Shown piece after piece: positions 25,547 through 33,828 of a stretch of DNA of 64,000 nucleotides. Positions within the stretch are counted from its first letter, which is position 1. Every line of letters starts with the position of its first letter. The stretch covers positions 126,756-190,755 of the forward strand of contig NZ_KN322987.1 of the NCBI RefSeq assembly GCF_000774145.1. Reading direction: 5' to 3'. Under the pieces are notes generated by a model, which was given only the letters and a program-made list of their open reading frames with translations, was not told the origin of the DNA and ran no database searches. This DNA is from Pseudomonas mediterranea CFBP 5447 (GTDB lineage Bacteria > Pseudomonadota > Gammaproteobacteria > Pseudomonadales > Pseudomonadaceae). The position numbers and the translations under genes were made by a program.

Positions 25547-26563
25547 ATGGCGAGAAAAATCAGCTATCAGCAGGCAATCAATGAAGCCCTGGCCCAGGAA
25601 ATGCGCCGCGATACCAGCGTGTTCATCATGGGTGAGGACGTGGCCGGTGGCGCCGGCGCGCCCGGTGAGAACGACGCCTGGGGCGGTGTGCTTGGCGTCA
25701 CCAAGGGCCTCTACGACCAGTTTCCTGGTCGTGTGCTTGACACACCCCTGTCGGAAATCGGTTACGTCGGCGCGGCGGTTGGGGCCGCGACCTGTGGCGT
25801 GCGCCCGGTGTGCGAACTGATGTTCGTCGACTTCGCCGGCTGTTGCCTCGACCAGATCCTCAACCAGGCGGCGAAGTTTCGCTACATGTTCGGGGGCAAG
25901 GCTGCCACGCCGTTGGTGATTCGCACCATGGTCGGCGCCGGCCTGCGCGCCGCGGCCCAGCACTCGCAGATGCTCACGTCCTTGTGGACGCACATCCCCG
26001 GGCTGAAGGTGGTGTGCCCGTCGTCGCCCTACGATGCCAAGGGTTTGTTGATCCAGGCGATCCGCGACAACGATCCGGTGATCTTCTGCGAGCACAAACT
26101 GCTCTATGGCATGCAGGGCGAGGTGCCCGAAGAGCTCTACACCATCCCGTTCGGCGAGGCCAACTTCCTGCGCGACGGCAAGGACGTGACCCTGGTGTCC
26201 TACGGCCGCATGGTCAACACCGCCATGGACGCGGCGCGCAGCCTGGCCGGGCGCGGTATCGATTGCGAGGTCATCGACCTGCGCACCACCAGTCCGATGG
26301 ACGAGGACAGCATCCTCGAAAGCGTGGAGAAGACCGGGCGCCTGGTGGTCATCGATGAGGCCAACCCACGCTGCTCCATGGCCACCGATGTCTCGGCGCT
26401 GGTGGCGCAGAAAGCCTTCGGCGCGCTCAAGGCGCCGATCGAGATGGTCACCGCGCCGCACACGCCGGTGCCGTTCTCCGATTCCCTGGAAGACCTGTAC
26501 ATCCCTGACGCGGCGAAGATCGAACAAGCCGTGCTCAACGTGATCGAGTGGAGCAAGCGCTGA
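25547..26563 (+). CDS. acoB: Acetoin dehydrogenase E1 beta subunit
   Basis: 338 residues, matching transketolase-like E1 beta subunits: the N-terminal ISYQQAINEALAQEMRRD, the IMGEDV motif, and the C-terminal domain with LVVIDEANPRCSMATDVSALV. It forms the alpha2beta2 heterotetramer with AcoA that binds thiamine diphosphate between subunits. Its stop TGA shares a base with the ATG of acoC (TGATG), so the two are translationally coupled. Confidence 0.95.
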   Translation: MARKISYQQAINEALAQEMRRDTSVFIMGEDVAGGAGAPGENDAWGGVLGVTKGLYDQFPGRVLDTPLSEIGYVGAAVGAATCGVRPVCELMFVDFAGCCLDQILNQAAKFRYMFGGKAATPLVIRTMVGAGLRAAAQHSQMLTSLWTHIPGLKVVCPSSPYDAKGLLIQAIRDNDPVIFCEHKLLYGMQGEVPEELYTIPFGEANFLRDGKDVTLVSYGRMVNTAMDAARSLAGRGIDCEVIDLRTTSPMDEDSILESVEKTGRLVVIDEANPRCSMATDVSALVAQKAFGALKAPIEMVTAPHTPVPFSDSLEDLYIPDAAKIEQAVLNVIEWSKR

Positions 26564-27675
26564 TGAGCCAGATTCATACCCTGACCATGCCCAAGTGGGG
26601 TCTGTCGATGACTGAAGGCCGGGTCGATGCCTGGCTCAAGGAGGAGGGCCAGGCCATTACCAAGGGCGACGACGTGCTGGACGTGGAGACCGACAAGATC
26701 TCCAGCAGCGTCGAAGCGCCGTTCTCCGGCGTGTTGCGTCGGCAGATCGCGCGGCAGGACGAGACCCTGGCGGTCGGCGCCTTGCTGGGCATCGTCGTCG
26801 ACGGCGAGGCCAGCGACGCCGAGATCGATGCGGTCATCGAGCAGTTCCAGTCCAGTTTCGTGCCGGGCGACAGCGGCGATGAAGACACCGGGGCGAAACC
26901 GCAGAAGGTCGAGCTGGACGGCCGGGTGATCCGCTACTTTGAACGCGGCGAAGGCGGCGTGCCCTTGGTGTTGGTCCACGGTTTTGGCGGGGATCTGAAC
27001 AATTGGCTGTTCAACCACGAGGCCCTGGCGGCCGGCCGCCGGGTGATCGCCCTGGACCTGCCGGGCCATGGCGAGTCCGGCAAGACCCTGCAGCGGGGCG
27101 ACCTGGACGAGCTGAGCGGCGCGGTGCTGGCCTTGCTCGATCACCTGGACATCAGCGTCGCGCACCTGGTGGGGCATTCCATGGGCGGCGCCGTGTCGCT
27201 GAACAGCGCACGCTTGATGCCCCAGCGGGTGCGCTCCCTGACGCTGATCGGCAGCGCCGGCCTCGGCCCTGAGATCAACGGCGGCTACCTGCAAGGCTTT
27301 GTCGAGGCCTCCAACCGCAACGCCCTCAAGCCGCAATTGGTGCAGTTGTTCTCCAATGCCGAGCTGGTCAACCGGCAGATGCTTGACGACATGCTCAAGT
27401 ACAAGCGTCTGGAGGGTGTGGAGGCAGCGTTGAAACAGCTGTCGGCGACCTTGTTCGCCGAGGGTCGCCAACAGGTGGACTTGCGCGAAGTGGTGCAGGC
27501 GGGTTACGTGCCGACCCTGGTGGTCTGGGGCAGCGACGACGCGATCATCCCGGCGACCCACGGCGAAGGGCTGGACGCCCGGGACGAGGTGCTCGCCGGC
27601 CAGGGCCACATGGTGCAGATGGAAGCGGCCGAGCAGGTCAATCGATTGATCCTTGAGTTCATTGAACAGCACTGA
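26563..27675 (+). CDS. acoC: Acetoin dehydrogenase E2: lipoyl domain fused to alpha/beta hydrolase
   Basis: 370 residues. The first ~80 are a lipoyl domain with the modified lysine in VETDKISSSVEAP. Instead of the classical catalytic acetyltransferase trimer domain, an alpha/beta-hydrolase domain follows: VHGFGGDLNNW oxyanion region, nucleophile Ser in GHSMGGAVS, and His in GQGHMVQME. This architecture is known for AcoC of Pseudomonas and is expected to move the acetyl group to CoA. The start overlaps the acoB stop. No E3 (dihydrolipoamide dehydrogenase) gene is in the operon, so E3 must be borrowed from another complex. Confidence 0.92.
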   Translation: MSQIHTLTMPKWGLSMTEGRVDAWLKEEGQAITKGDDVLDVETDKISSSVEAPFSGVLRRQIARQDETLAVGALLGIVVDGEASDAEIDAVIEQFQSSFVPGDSGDEDTGAKPQKVELDGRVIRYFERGEGGVPLVLVHGFGGDLNNWLFNHEALAAGRRVIALDLPGHGESGKTLQRGDLDELSGAVLALLDHLDISVAHLVGHSMGGAVSLNSARLMPQRVRSLTLIGSAGLGPEINGGYLQGFVEASNRNALKPQLVQLFSNAELVNRQMLDDMLKYKRLEGVEAALKQLSATLFAEGRQQVDLREVVQAGYVPTLVVWGSDDAIIPATHGEGLDARDEVLAGQGHMVQMEAAEQVNRLILEFIEQH

Positions 27676-27726
27676 TCGAACGGGCGGCGCGCGAGTCGTC
27701 GCCCCCCAGCATCCTGGAGAAACGCT

Positions 27727-28821
27727 ATGAACGCTTCAATCAAGCCTACCCGCAGCATGCGCGCCGCCGTCTGGCATGGCCGTAACGATATCCGCGTCGA
27801 AGACGTACCGTTGCCCGTTTCGCCGCCCGCCGGCTGGGTGCAGATCCGCGTGCAGTGGTGCGGCATCTGCGGTTCCGACCTGCATGAATACGTGGCCGGG
27901 CCGGTGTTCATCCCGGTGGACGCGCCGCACCCGCTGACCGGTATCAAGGGCCAATGCATCCTCGGCCACGAGTTCTGCGGGGAAATCGTCGAACTGGGGG
28001 CCGGGGTAGAGGGCTTTAGTGTTGGCGAGCCGGTGGCGGCGGATGCCTGCCAGCACTGCGGCACCTGCTACTACTGCACCCATGGGCTCTACAACATCTG
28101 CGAGAACCTGGCGTTCACCGGCTTGATGAACAACGGCGCGTTCGCGGAACTGGTCAATGTGCCGGCCAACTTGCTCTATAAGTTGCCCGCCGGTTTTCCT
28201 GCCGAGGCCGGCGCGCTGATCGAGCCGTTGGCGGTGGGCATGCACGCGGTGAAGAAGGCCGGCAGCTTGCTGGGCCAGAACGTCGTGGTGGTGGGCGCCG
28301 GGACCATCGGCCTGTGCACCATCATGTGTGCCAAGGCCGCCGGGGCGGCCCAGGTGATTGCCCTGGAAATGTCCGGGGCGCGCAAGGCCAAGGCCCTGGA
28401 GGTCGGCGCCACCCATGTCATCGATCCCAACCAGTGCGATGCGCTGGCTGAAGTGCGCCGCCTGACCGGAGGGCTGGGCGCCGATGTCAGCTTCGAATGC
28501 ATCGGCAACAAGCACACCGCCAAGTTCGCCATCGACCTGATCCGCAAGGCCGGCAAATGCGTATTGGTGGGGATTTTCGAGGAGCCGAGCGAATTCAATT
28601 TCTTCGAGCTGGTATCCACCGAGAAACAGGTGCTCGGCGCGCTGGCCTACAACGGCGAGTTTGCCGACGTCATCGCGTTCATCGCCGATGGCCGCCTGGA
28701 CATCTCGCCACTGGTGACCGGGCGCATCCAGCTGGAACAGATTGTCGGGCAGGGCTTCGAGGAACTGGTCAACAACAAGGAGCACAACGTGAAGATCATC
28801 GTGTCACCAGCCCGGCGCTGA
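27727..28821 (+). CDS. bdh: Zinc-dependent 2,3-butanediol dehydrogenase
   Basis: 364 residues, medium-chain dehydrogenase/reductase family. The catalytic zinc Cys is in WCGICGSDLHEY, with GHEFCG providing His-Glu, and the structural zinc cysteines are in DACQHCGTCYYC. The NAD site is VVGAGTIGLCTIM. It should interconvert 2,3-butanediol and acetoin, feeding the dehydrogenase complex encoded just before it. GGAG lies eight bases before ATG. A strong terminator follows, so this is the last gene of the aco operon. Confidence 0.92.
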   Translation: MNASIKPTRSMRAAVWHGRNDIRVEDVPLPVSPPAGWVQIRVQWCGICGSDLHEYVAGPVFIPVDAPHPLTGIKGQCILGHEFCGEIVELGAGVEGFSVGEPVAADACQHCGTCYYCTHGLYNICENLAFTGLMNNGAFAELVNVPANLLYKLPAGFPAEAGALIEPLAVGMHAVKKAGSLLGQNVVVVGAGTIGLCTIMCAKAAGAAQVIALEMSGARKAKALEVGATHVIDPNQCDALAEVRRLTGGLGADVSFECIGNKHTAKFAIDLIRKAGKCVLVGIFEEPSEFNFFELVSTEKQVLGALAYNGEFADVIAFIADGRLDISPLVTGRIQLEQIVGQGFEELVNNKEHNVKIIVSPARR

Positions 28822-28843
28822 CTTTTCCCGATGTGGGCGATTG

Positions 28844-28875
28844 GCGATGGCCGGCAGCGGCCATCGCATTTTTTA
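28844..28875 (+). terminator. Rho-independent terminator after bdh
   Basis: GCGATGGCC-GGCAGC-GGCCATCGC makes a nine-pair stem followed directly by ATTTTTTAT, 22 bases after the bdh stop. Confidence 0.85.
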
Positions 28876-28885
28876 TGCCTTGGAT

Positions 28886-29443
28886 TCAGTCCGGCAGATA
28901 GCTCCGCCAGACGCGGCCTTCATCGAGCTGCAATTGCTGTTCTTCCGTTTGCCGGAACTTGCGGTCGCAGTCGAGGAAAAACTCGTCGAGCTGTGGCGGC
29001 TCGATGTCGGTGTCGCTGAGCATCGTGTGGACCTGGCCACGGTGGTGAATCTGGTGTTCGAACAAATGCAGCAGCAACCGGTCGATACGCTCGGGCACCA
29101 CCGCACCGTCGGCGCGTACCAATTCGACGGACCGGGCGAGGTCTTTCTCCCGCAGGGATTCGCAGAAGGTCACTAACCGCTGGTCAGTGCGAGCCTGGCC
29201 TTGCACCAGGTCGACAAAGGCCAGGGTTGCAGCGAAATCCCTGGTCTGACCGTCACGATCGCCTTCGAGGGCGGTGAGGTAATAGCGATCCACTTCCAGG
29301 ATATGGCAGAGCGTGGCCTGGATGGACGGAAAGAACCCGGTGCGGCGCGTGAGGTATTCGTCTTCGCTCAATTGTGCGCAAGTGCTGAGCAGCCGGTGGT
29401 TGGCCCATTGATTGTTCAGGGCCTGGGCCAGGAAATAGTTCAT
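28886..29443 (-). CDS. DinB family protein
   Basis: 185 residues from ATG 29443 (AAGGAAG ribosome site); the in-frame extension upstream is only REP sequence read as protein. The four-helix DinB-like metal-binding pattern is visible, with His in LCHILEVDRYYL near residue 50 and a pair in LLLHLFEHQIHHRGQVHTML near residue 135. These proteins are metal-binding and of varied, mostly thiol-linked function; the specific role here is unknown. It is convergent with bdh and probably monocistronic. Confidence 0.88.
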   Translation of the reverse strand: MNYFLAQALNNQWANHRLLSTCAQLSEDEYLTRRTGFFPSIQATLCHILEVDRYYLTALEGDRDGQTRDFAATLAFVDLVQGQARTDQRLVTFCESLREKDLARSVELVRADGAVVPERIDRLLLHLFEHQIHHRGQVHTMLSDTDIEPPQLDEFFLDCDRKFRQTEEQQLQLDEGRVWRSYLPD

Positions 29444-29456
29444 GGAAAGCCTTCCT

Positions 29457-29545
29457 TGTGGGAGCGAGCCTGCTCGCGATGACGGCGGTACATCCAGCAT
29501 AGCCGTTCCAGGCAGACCGCTATCGCGAGCAGGCTCGCTCCCACA
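29457..29545. repeat. REP inverted pair (family A)
   Basis: TGTGGGAGCGAGCCTGCTCG at 29457 faces its inverse ending at 29545. It fills the gap between the DinB gene and the hydroxyproline operon end. Confidence 0.88.
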
Positions 29546-29566
29546 GGAGACTTCATTCGCCTCGGG

Positions 29567-30484
29567 TCAGAGCCCGACATCCGGCAGCACCGGCCGGTTC
29601 GCCAGGGCCTTGGCCATGATCTGTTCCACATACAGCCGGTCTTCTTCCGGCAGGGCCAGGCGGGGTGGGCGGGTGAGGGCGCTGCCGCGGCCGGCGATGG
29701 CTTCGCACAGCTTGATGCATTGCACCAGGTCGGCGCGGGCGTCGAGGTGCAGGATCGGCATCAGCCATTCGTAGATCGGCATCGCTTCGGCAAACCGGCC
29801 GGCGCGAGCCAGGCGGAAGATGGTTTCGCCTTCCTTCGGGAACACGTTGGACATGCCCGAGACCCAGCCTTCGGCACCCACGGCGAGGCTTTCCAGCACC
29901 ACGTCGTCAAGGCCCGCGAACAGGACAAAGCGATCACCTACTTCATTGCGCACGTCGATGAAGCGTCGGGTGTCGCCGGAGGAGTCCTTGAAGCACACCA
30001 CGTTGTCGCAATCGGCCAGAGAAATCAGGATGTCCGGGGTCACGTCGTTCTTGTAGATCGGTGGGTTGTTATAGACCATCAGCGGCACATCGGCATGCCG
30101 GGCGACATAGCGAAAGTGCTCGGCGGTTTCGAACGGCTTGGAGCCGTAGACCAGCGCCGGCATCAGCATCACGCCGTCGACGCCGACCTTGCACACCGCG
30201 TTGGCGACCTTGGCCGCCTGTACGCTGGTGAATTCGGCCACGCCGCAAATCACCGGCACCCGCCCCCGGGAGGCGTCCACCGCGACTTCGGTCACGGCGA
30301 TTTTTTCTTCAGCGCTCAACGAGGTGTTTTCCCCCACCGAACCGCAGACCACCAGGCCCGAGACGCCGTCACGGATGACGTTGGAAATGACCTCATGGGT
30401 CTTGTCCAGGTTGATGGAAAAGTCATCGTTGAATTGGGTGGTGACGGCGGGGAATACGCCGCTCCAGTTGATGCGTTTGCTCAT
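29567..30484 (-). CDS. lhpC: Dihydrodipicolinate synthase-family lyase, probable pyrroline-4-hydroxy-2-carboxylate deaminase
   Basis: 305 residues with a DapA-type TIM barrel: GSVGENTSLSAEE substrate loop, Tyr138 in VYNNPP and the Schiff-base Lys166 in VCFKDSSGDTRR. In hydroxyproline clusters this family (LhpC) deaminates delta1-pyrroline-4-hydroxy-2-carboxylate to 2-oxoglutarate semialdehyde, the product of the D-hydroxyproline dehydrogenase encoded nearby. Assignment rests on this context. It is the last gene of the leftward operon and is separated from the dehydratase gene by a REP pair. The semialdehyde dehydrogenase that would finish the route is not in the window. Confidence 0.85.
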   Translation of the reverse strand: MSKRINWSGVFPAVTTQFNDDFSINLDKTHEVISNVIRDGVSGLVVCGSVGENTSLSAEEKIAVTEVAVDASRGRVPVICGVAEFTSVQAAKVANAVCKVGVDGVMLMPALVYGSKPFETAEHFRYVARHADVPLMVYNNPPIYKNDVTPDILISLADCDNVVCFKDSSGDTRRFIDVRNEVGDRFVLFAGLDDVVLESLAVGAEGWVSGMSNVFPKEGETIFRLARAGRFAEAMPIYEWLMPILHLDARADLVQCIKLCEAIAGRGSALTRPPRLALPEEDRLYVEQIMAKALANRPVLPDVGL

Positions 30485-30509
30485 GGGTTGTCTCCGGTGG
30501 TTAATGGTT

Positions 30510-30631
30510 TGTGGCGAGGGGATTTATCCCCGCTGGGGCGCGAAGCGGCCCTGAAATCTGGCGACTCGGTGTATCTGAGAGGGCCAAGGGGGCCGCTTCG
30601 CAGCCCAGCGGGGATGAATCCCCTCGCCACA
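30510..30631. repeat. REP inverted pair (family B) inside operon
   Basis: GTGGCGAGGGGATTTATCCC then CGCTGGGGCGCGAAGCGGCC, and the inverse copy ending in CCCCTCGCCAC. It lies between two genes read in the same direction. Confidence 0.88.
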
Positions 30632-30654
30632 AGGGATCGATGTGAGTTCGAAGG

Positions 30655-31683
30655 TCATGCGCCGGGCCACGTATCCGAAAGCCGATAGCCCTGCGGCCAC
30701 GGATCGGCCGGATCCAGCAGTAGTTGATGGGTCCCGGTGATCCACGCTCGCCCGGCAATGCACGGGTAGATCGCCGGGCGTCCGGCCACGTCGGTCAGCG
30801 AGTCGATGCGGCAGTGGAATTCGGAGCCGATGATCGAGCGCCCGATGAACCGCTCGCCCATCTGCATCAACCCCTTGGCCTGCAGCACCGCCATGCGTGC
30901 CGAGCAGCCGGTGCCGGTGGGGGAGCGGTCGATCTTGCCAGGCTGGATCACCACGGCGTTGGCGCCGGTTGCGACACCTGCTTCCATGACGATGGGCGCG
31001 GCGATCTGGCAGAACGAGATATGCGACCAGTCCGGGTTCAGCGGATGCTCGAAACCCAATTGTTCATTGGCGGCCCGGGTGATTTTCAGCCCGATGTCTA
31101 CCAGGTCGGCGGCCTCGTCAGGGCGAATGGCAAAGCCCAGGCGCTGGGCGTCGACGATGACGAAACTGTCGCCGCCATAGGCGGTGTCCACCTGTAGCGA
31201 GCCCAGGCCCTCGACTTCGATCCAGGCGTCGAGACGGTCGGCGAAGGACGGCACGTTCTTGATCTCCACCCGTTGCACCTTGCCGTCGCGGCAATCGGCG
31301 ACGGCTTCGATCAATCCGCCAGGGGCCTCCAGTACCAGGCGAGTCTGGGGTTCGGTCATGGGCAGGATGCCGCTGTCCAGCAGCACCGTCGCCACGCACA
31401 GGGAGTTGGAGCCGGACATCGGCGGCGTGTCGGCCGGCTCCATGATGATCCAGGCCATCTGCGCCCGCGGGTCCTTGGCCGGGACCAGCAGGTTGACGTG
31501 GCGGAACACGCCGCCACGGGGTTCGTTGAGGACGAAGTTGCGCAGGGTCTCGTCCCGGGCGATCCAGCGCGACTGTTCCCACACCGTGGCACCGGGCGGA
31601 GGGGCGACACCGCCGACGATCACATCGCCGACTTCGCCTTCGGCGTGGCAGCTGACGATGTGGATGATTTTCGATGAGCGCAT
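30655..31683 (-). CDS. Proline racemase-fold protein, probable trans-3-hydroxyproline dehydratase
   Basis: 342 residues from ATG 31683; an extension to 31737 is REP-derived. The fold is that of proline racemase/hydroxyproline epimerase, but both catalytic cysteines are replaced: position one is Ser90 in PPMSGSNS and position two is Thr256 in RSPTGTGC. Two cysteines are needed for racemisation; known trans-3-hydroxy-L-proline dehydratases have Thr at the second position. A dehydratase yielding pyrroline-2-carboxylate is therefore the best call. It follows the ABC importer ATPase gene and shares the operon with aconitase X, which handles the cis-3 isomer. The exact substrate is inferred. Confidence 0.8.
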   Translation of the reverse strand: MRSSKIIHIVSCHAEGEVGDVIVGGVAPPPGATVWEQSRWIARDETLRNFVLNEPRGGVFRHVNLLVPAKDPRAQMAWIIMEPADTPPMSGSNSLCVATVLLDSGILPMTEPQTRLVLEAPGGLIEAVADCRDGKVQRVEIKNVPSFADRLDAWIEVEGLGSLQVDTAYGGDSFVIVDAQRLGFAIRPDEAADLVDIGLKITRAANEQLGFEHPLNPDWSHISFCQIAAPIVMEAGVATGANAVVIQPGKIDRSPTGTGCSARMAVLQAKGLMQMGERFIGRSIIGSEFHCRIDSLTDVAGRPAIYPCIAGRAWITGTHQLLLDPADPWPQGYRLSDTWPGA

Positions 31684-31713
31684 TGGGTTGTTCCTTGTTG
31701 TCTGTTGCGGCCT

Positions 31714-31778
31714 CATCGCGAGCAGGCTCGCTCCCACATGGGATTTGTACGCTGTGGGAGCGAGCCTGCTCGCGATAG
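31714..31778. repeat. REP pair (family A) in tail-to-tail order
   Basis: CATCGCGAGCAGGCTCGCTC...CCCACA and, 14 bases later, TGTGGGAGCGAGCCTGCTCG. The order of the two halves is opposite to most other family A pairs in this window. Confidence 0.85.
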
Positions 31779-31787
31779 GGCCATTGG

Positions 31788-32510
31788 CTATTTCACCGAC
31801 TTGAGAAACGCCGCCGTCTCCCGCTGCATCGGATTGCCGATCACCTGGTCCGGCGGCCCGATTTCATGGACCCGGCCATTGCAGAAGAACGCCACACGGT
31901 CGGACACGTCCCGGGCGAAGCGGATCTCATGGGTCACCAGCACCATGGTCATGCCGTCCTCGGCGAGCATGCGCATGGTGTCCAGCACCTCGCCCACCAG
32001 TTGCGGGTCCAGGGCCGAGGTGGCTTCGTCGAACAGCATGTAGTCCGGCGACATCGCCAGGGCCCGGGCGATGGCCATGCGTTGCTGCTGGCCGCCGGAC
32101 AGTTTGTTCGGGAAGGCCTTGAGCTTGTCCCCCAGGCCGACGTGCTCCAGCTGTTTAACCGCCAGGGCCTCGGCGTCCTGTTTGCTCTTGCCCAGCACCT
32201 TGCGCGGCGCCAGCATCACGTTCTCCAGCACGGTCAGGTGCGGGAAGGCGTTCCATTGCTGGAAGACAATGCCGATCTTCTGCCGCAAGTGATTGAGATC
32301 GGTGGCGCGGTCATGGACCTCGACACCGTCCACGCGGATGCTGCCTTGCTGGATCGGCTCCAGGCCGTTGATGCACATCAGCAGGGTCGACTTGCCGGAA
32401 CCCGAGCCACCGATGATCGACACCACTTCACCCTTGTCCACGGTCAGGCTCACACCCTTGACCACTTCCAGGTCGCCGAAGGATTTGTGCACGTTCTCGA
32501 TCTCAATCAT
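31788..32510 (-). CDS. Polar amino-acid ABC transporter ATP-binding protein
   Basis: 240 residues from ATG 32510. Walker A is GGSGSGKST, the Q-loop and the signature LSGGQQQRMAIARALA follow, and Walker B is YMLFDEATSAL; all are intact. The sequence resembles GlnQ/HisP-type ATPases of amino-acid importers. The gene overlaps the preceding permease gene by eight bases. With two permeases and a binding protein in the same operon it should energise hydroxyproline uptake. Confidence 0.95.
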   Translation of the reverse strand: MIEIENVHKSFGDLEVVKGVSLTVDKGEVVSIIGGSGSGKSTLLMCINGLEPIQQGSIRVDGVEVHDRATDLNHLRQKIGIVFQQWNAFPHLTVLENVMLAPRKVLGKSKQDAEALAVKQLEHVGLGDKLKAFPNKLSGGQQQRMAIARALAMSPDYMLFDEATSALDPQLVGEVLDTMRMLAEDGMTMVLVTHEIRFARDVSDRVAFFCNGRVHEIGPPDQVIGNPMQRETAAFLKSVK

Positions 32511-33153
32511 TTTCCTGCCACCTTCTTTCCAGACGTGCGCCGAGGCGGGCAACCACCAGGCTCATGACGTAGTAAATGAGGCCTGCGATGCACAGCACCA
32601 GCAGGGGTTCCTGAATGCGCGTGACGATGGTTTGCGAGGCACGCAGCAGTTCGACGATGCCGATCCACATCACCAGCGCGGTGTCCTTCATCACCCCGAG
32701 TACCAGGTTCAGCCAGCCGGGAAACGCCACGCGCGTGGCAATCGGCAGGACGATGAAGCGCAGGTCCTGCAGGTAGCTCAAGCCCAGGGAACGGCTGGCC
32801 CGCCGGGTGCTCAGCGGCACCGCCAGTACACCGCCGCGGACGATTTCGGTGAAGTACGCGGCGGCGTACACCCCGAGCACGATGCAGCCGACGGCGAAGG
32901 CGCTGAGGTTCAGCCCGGCGATGCTTTTCAGCGAGTTGAACAGCACGAACTGGATCAGCAACGGCACGCTGCGAAACACGTCCAGTACCCAGGCCAGCGG
33001 CAGGCTGGCCCGGGGCAGCAGTGCCCGGAGCAGGCCGAACAGCAACCCGGCCAGGGTGCCGAGCAGGATCGACCAGGCGGTCAGTTGCAGCGTGACCCAG
33101 GCCCCGTCGAGCAAGAACAGCAGGTCGTTGACGGTGAGGCTTGTTGTAAACAT
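32503..33153 (-). CDS. Amino-acid ABC transporter permease
   Basis: 216 residues with about five hydrophobic helices and the HisM/GlnP-type cytoplasmic EAA loop, ASRSLGLSYLQDLRFIVLP, which contacts the ATPase. It is one of two homologous permeases forming the membrane channel. It overlaps the ATPase gene by eight bases and lies nine bases after the other permease gene. Confidence 0.94.
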   Translation of the reverse strand: MFTTSLTVNDLLFLLDGAWVTLQLTAWSILLGTLAGLLFGLLRALLPRASLPLAWVLDVFRSVPLLIQFVLFNSLKSIAGLNLSAFAVGCIVLGVYAAAYFTEIVRGGVLAVPLSTRRASRSLGLSYLQDLRFIVLPIATRVAFPGWLNLVLGVMKDTALVMWIGIVELLRASQTIVTRIQEPLLVLCIAGLIYYVMSLVVARLGARLERRWQEND

Positions 33154-33162
33154 GACCGGCCC

Positions 33163-33828
33163 TCAATAACGGAAAAGCCGCCAGGACAACAGCCGGGCGA
33201 GCCCGACGATGAGCTTGGCGATCAGGTAATACAGCGCGGCCGCGAGGGCGAAGTATTCGAAGGTGCGGAACGTCTTGACGTTGTATTCCTGGGTCACCCC
33301 GGTGAGGTCGTTGTTCAGGCCGACCACCACGCCCAGCGAGGTCATCAGCACCGCCCAGACCATCTGGTTGGTCAGCGGGTAGAAGACGATGCGCAGCAGT
33401 TGCGGGACGATGATCATCCGGTAGGCCTGGAACGCGCTCATGCCCAGGGAGCGGGCGGCGCGCATCTGGGTGCCGGGCACGGCCTTCAGGCCACCGCGAA
33501 AGTTCTCCGCCAGGTAGCCGGCATTGTTGAAGGTGATCCCGGCCAGCAAGGCCAGCCACGAACTGACGTGCAGCCCGAGGGAGCCGAGGCCGAAGTAGAG
33601 GATATAGATCTGGAACAGCGACGGTGTGTTGCGGGCGATGGACACCCAGCCATTGCCGATGCCCCGCAGCAATGGATGGCGCGCCTGGCGCATCACCGTC
33701 AGCAGCAGCGCGATCAGCACGCCGAAGATCATCGACAGCGCCGCGGTCTCGAACGTGACCCAGGCTCCGGCGAGCATGTCGGGCAACGCGCGCAGGGCCG
33801 GGCGCCATTGGAAGCTGTAGTCAAACAT
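33163..33828 (-). CDS. Amino-acid ABC transporter permease
   Basis: 221 residues from ATG 33828, chosen because the longer in-frame start at 33882 would lie deep within the aconitase X gene. Hydrophobic helices and an EAA loop, AARSLGMSAFQAYRMIIVP, are present. It pairs with the next permease in the membrane. The start overlaps the aconitase X stop by eight bases, linking catabolic enzyme and transporter in one transcript. Confidence 0.94.
   Translation of the reverse strand: MFDYSFQWRPALRALPDMLAGAWVTFETAALSMIFGVLIALLLTVMRQARHPLLRGIGNGWVSIARNTPSLFQIYILYFGLGSLGLHVSSWLALLAGITFNNAGYLAENFRGGLKAVPGTQMRAARSLGMSAFQAYRMIIVPQLLRIVFYPLTNQMVWAVLMTSLGVVVGLNNDLTGVTQEYNVKTFRTFEYFALAAALYYLIAKLIVGLARLLSWRLFRY

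Noticed and set aside
31684..31737. N-terminal extension (MGASLLA...) of the proline-racemase-like protein
   Set aside because: It is REP sequence read as protein; the same peptide appears in front of other genes. ATG 31683 is preferred.
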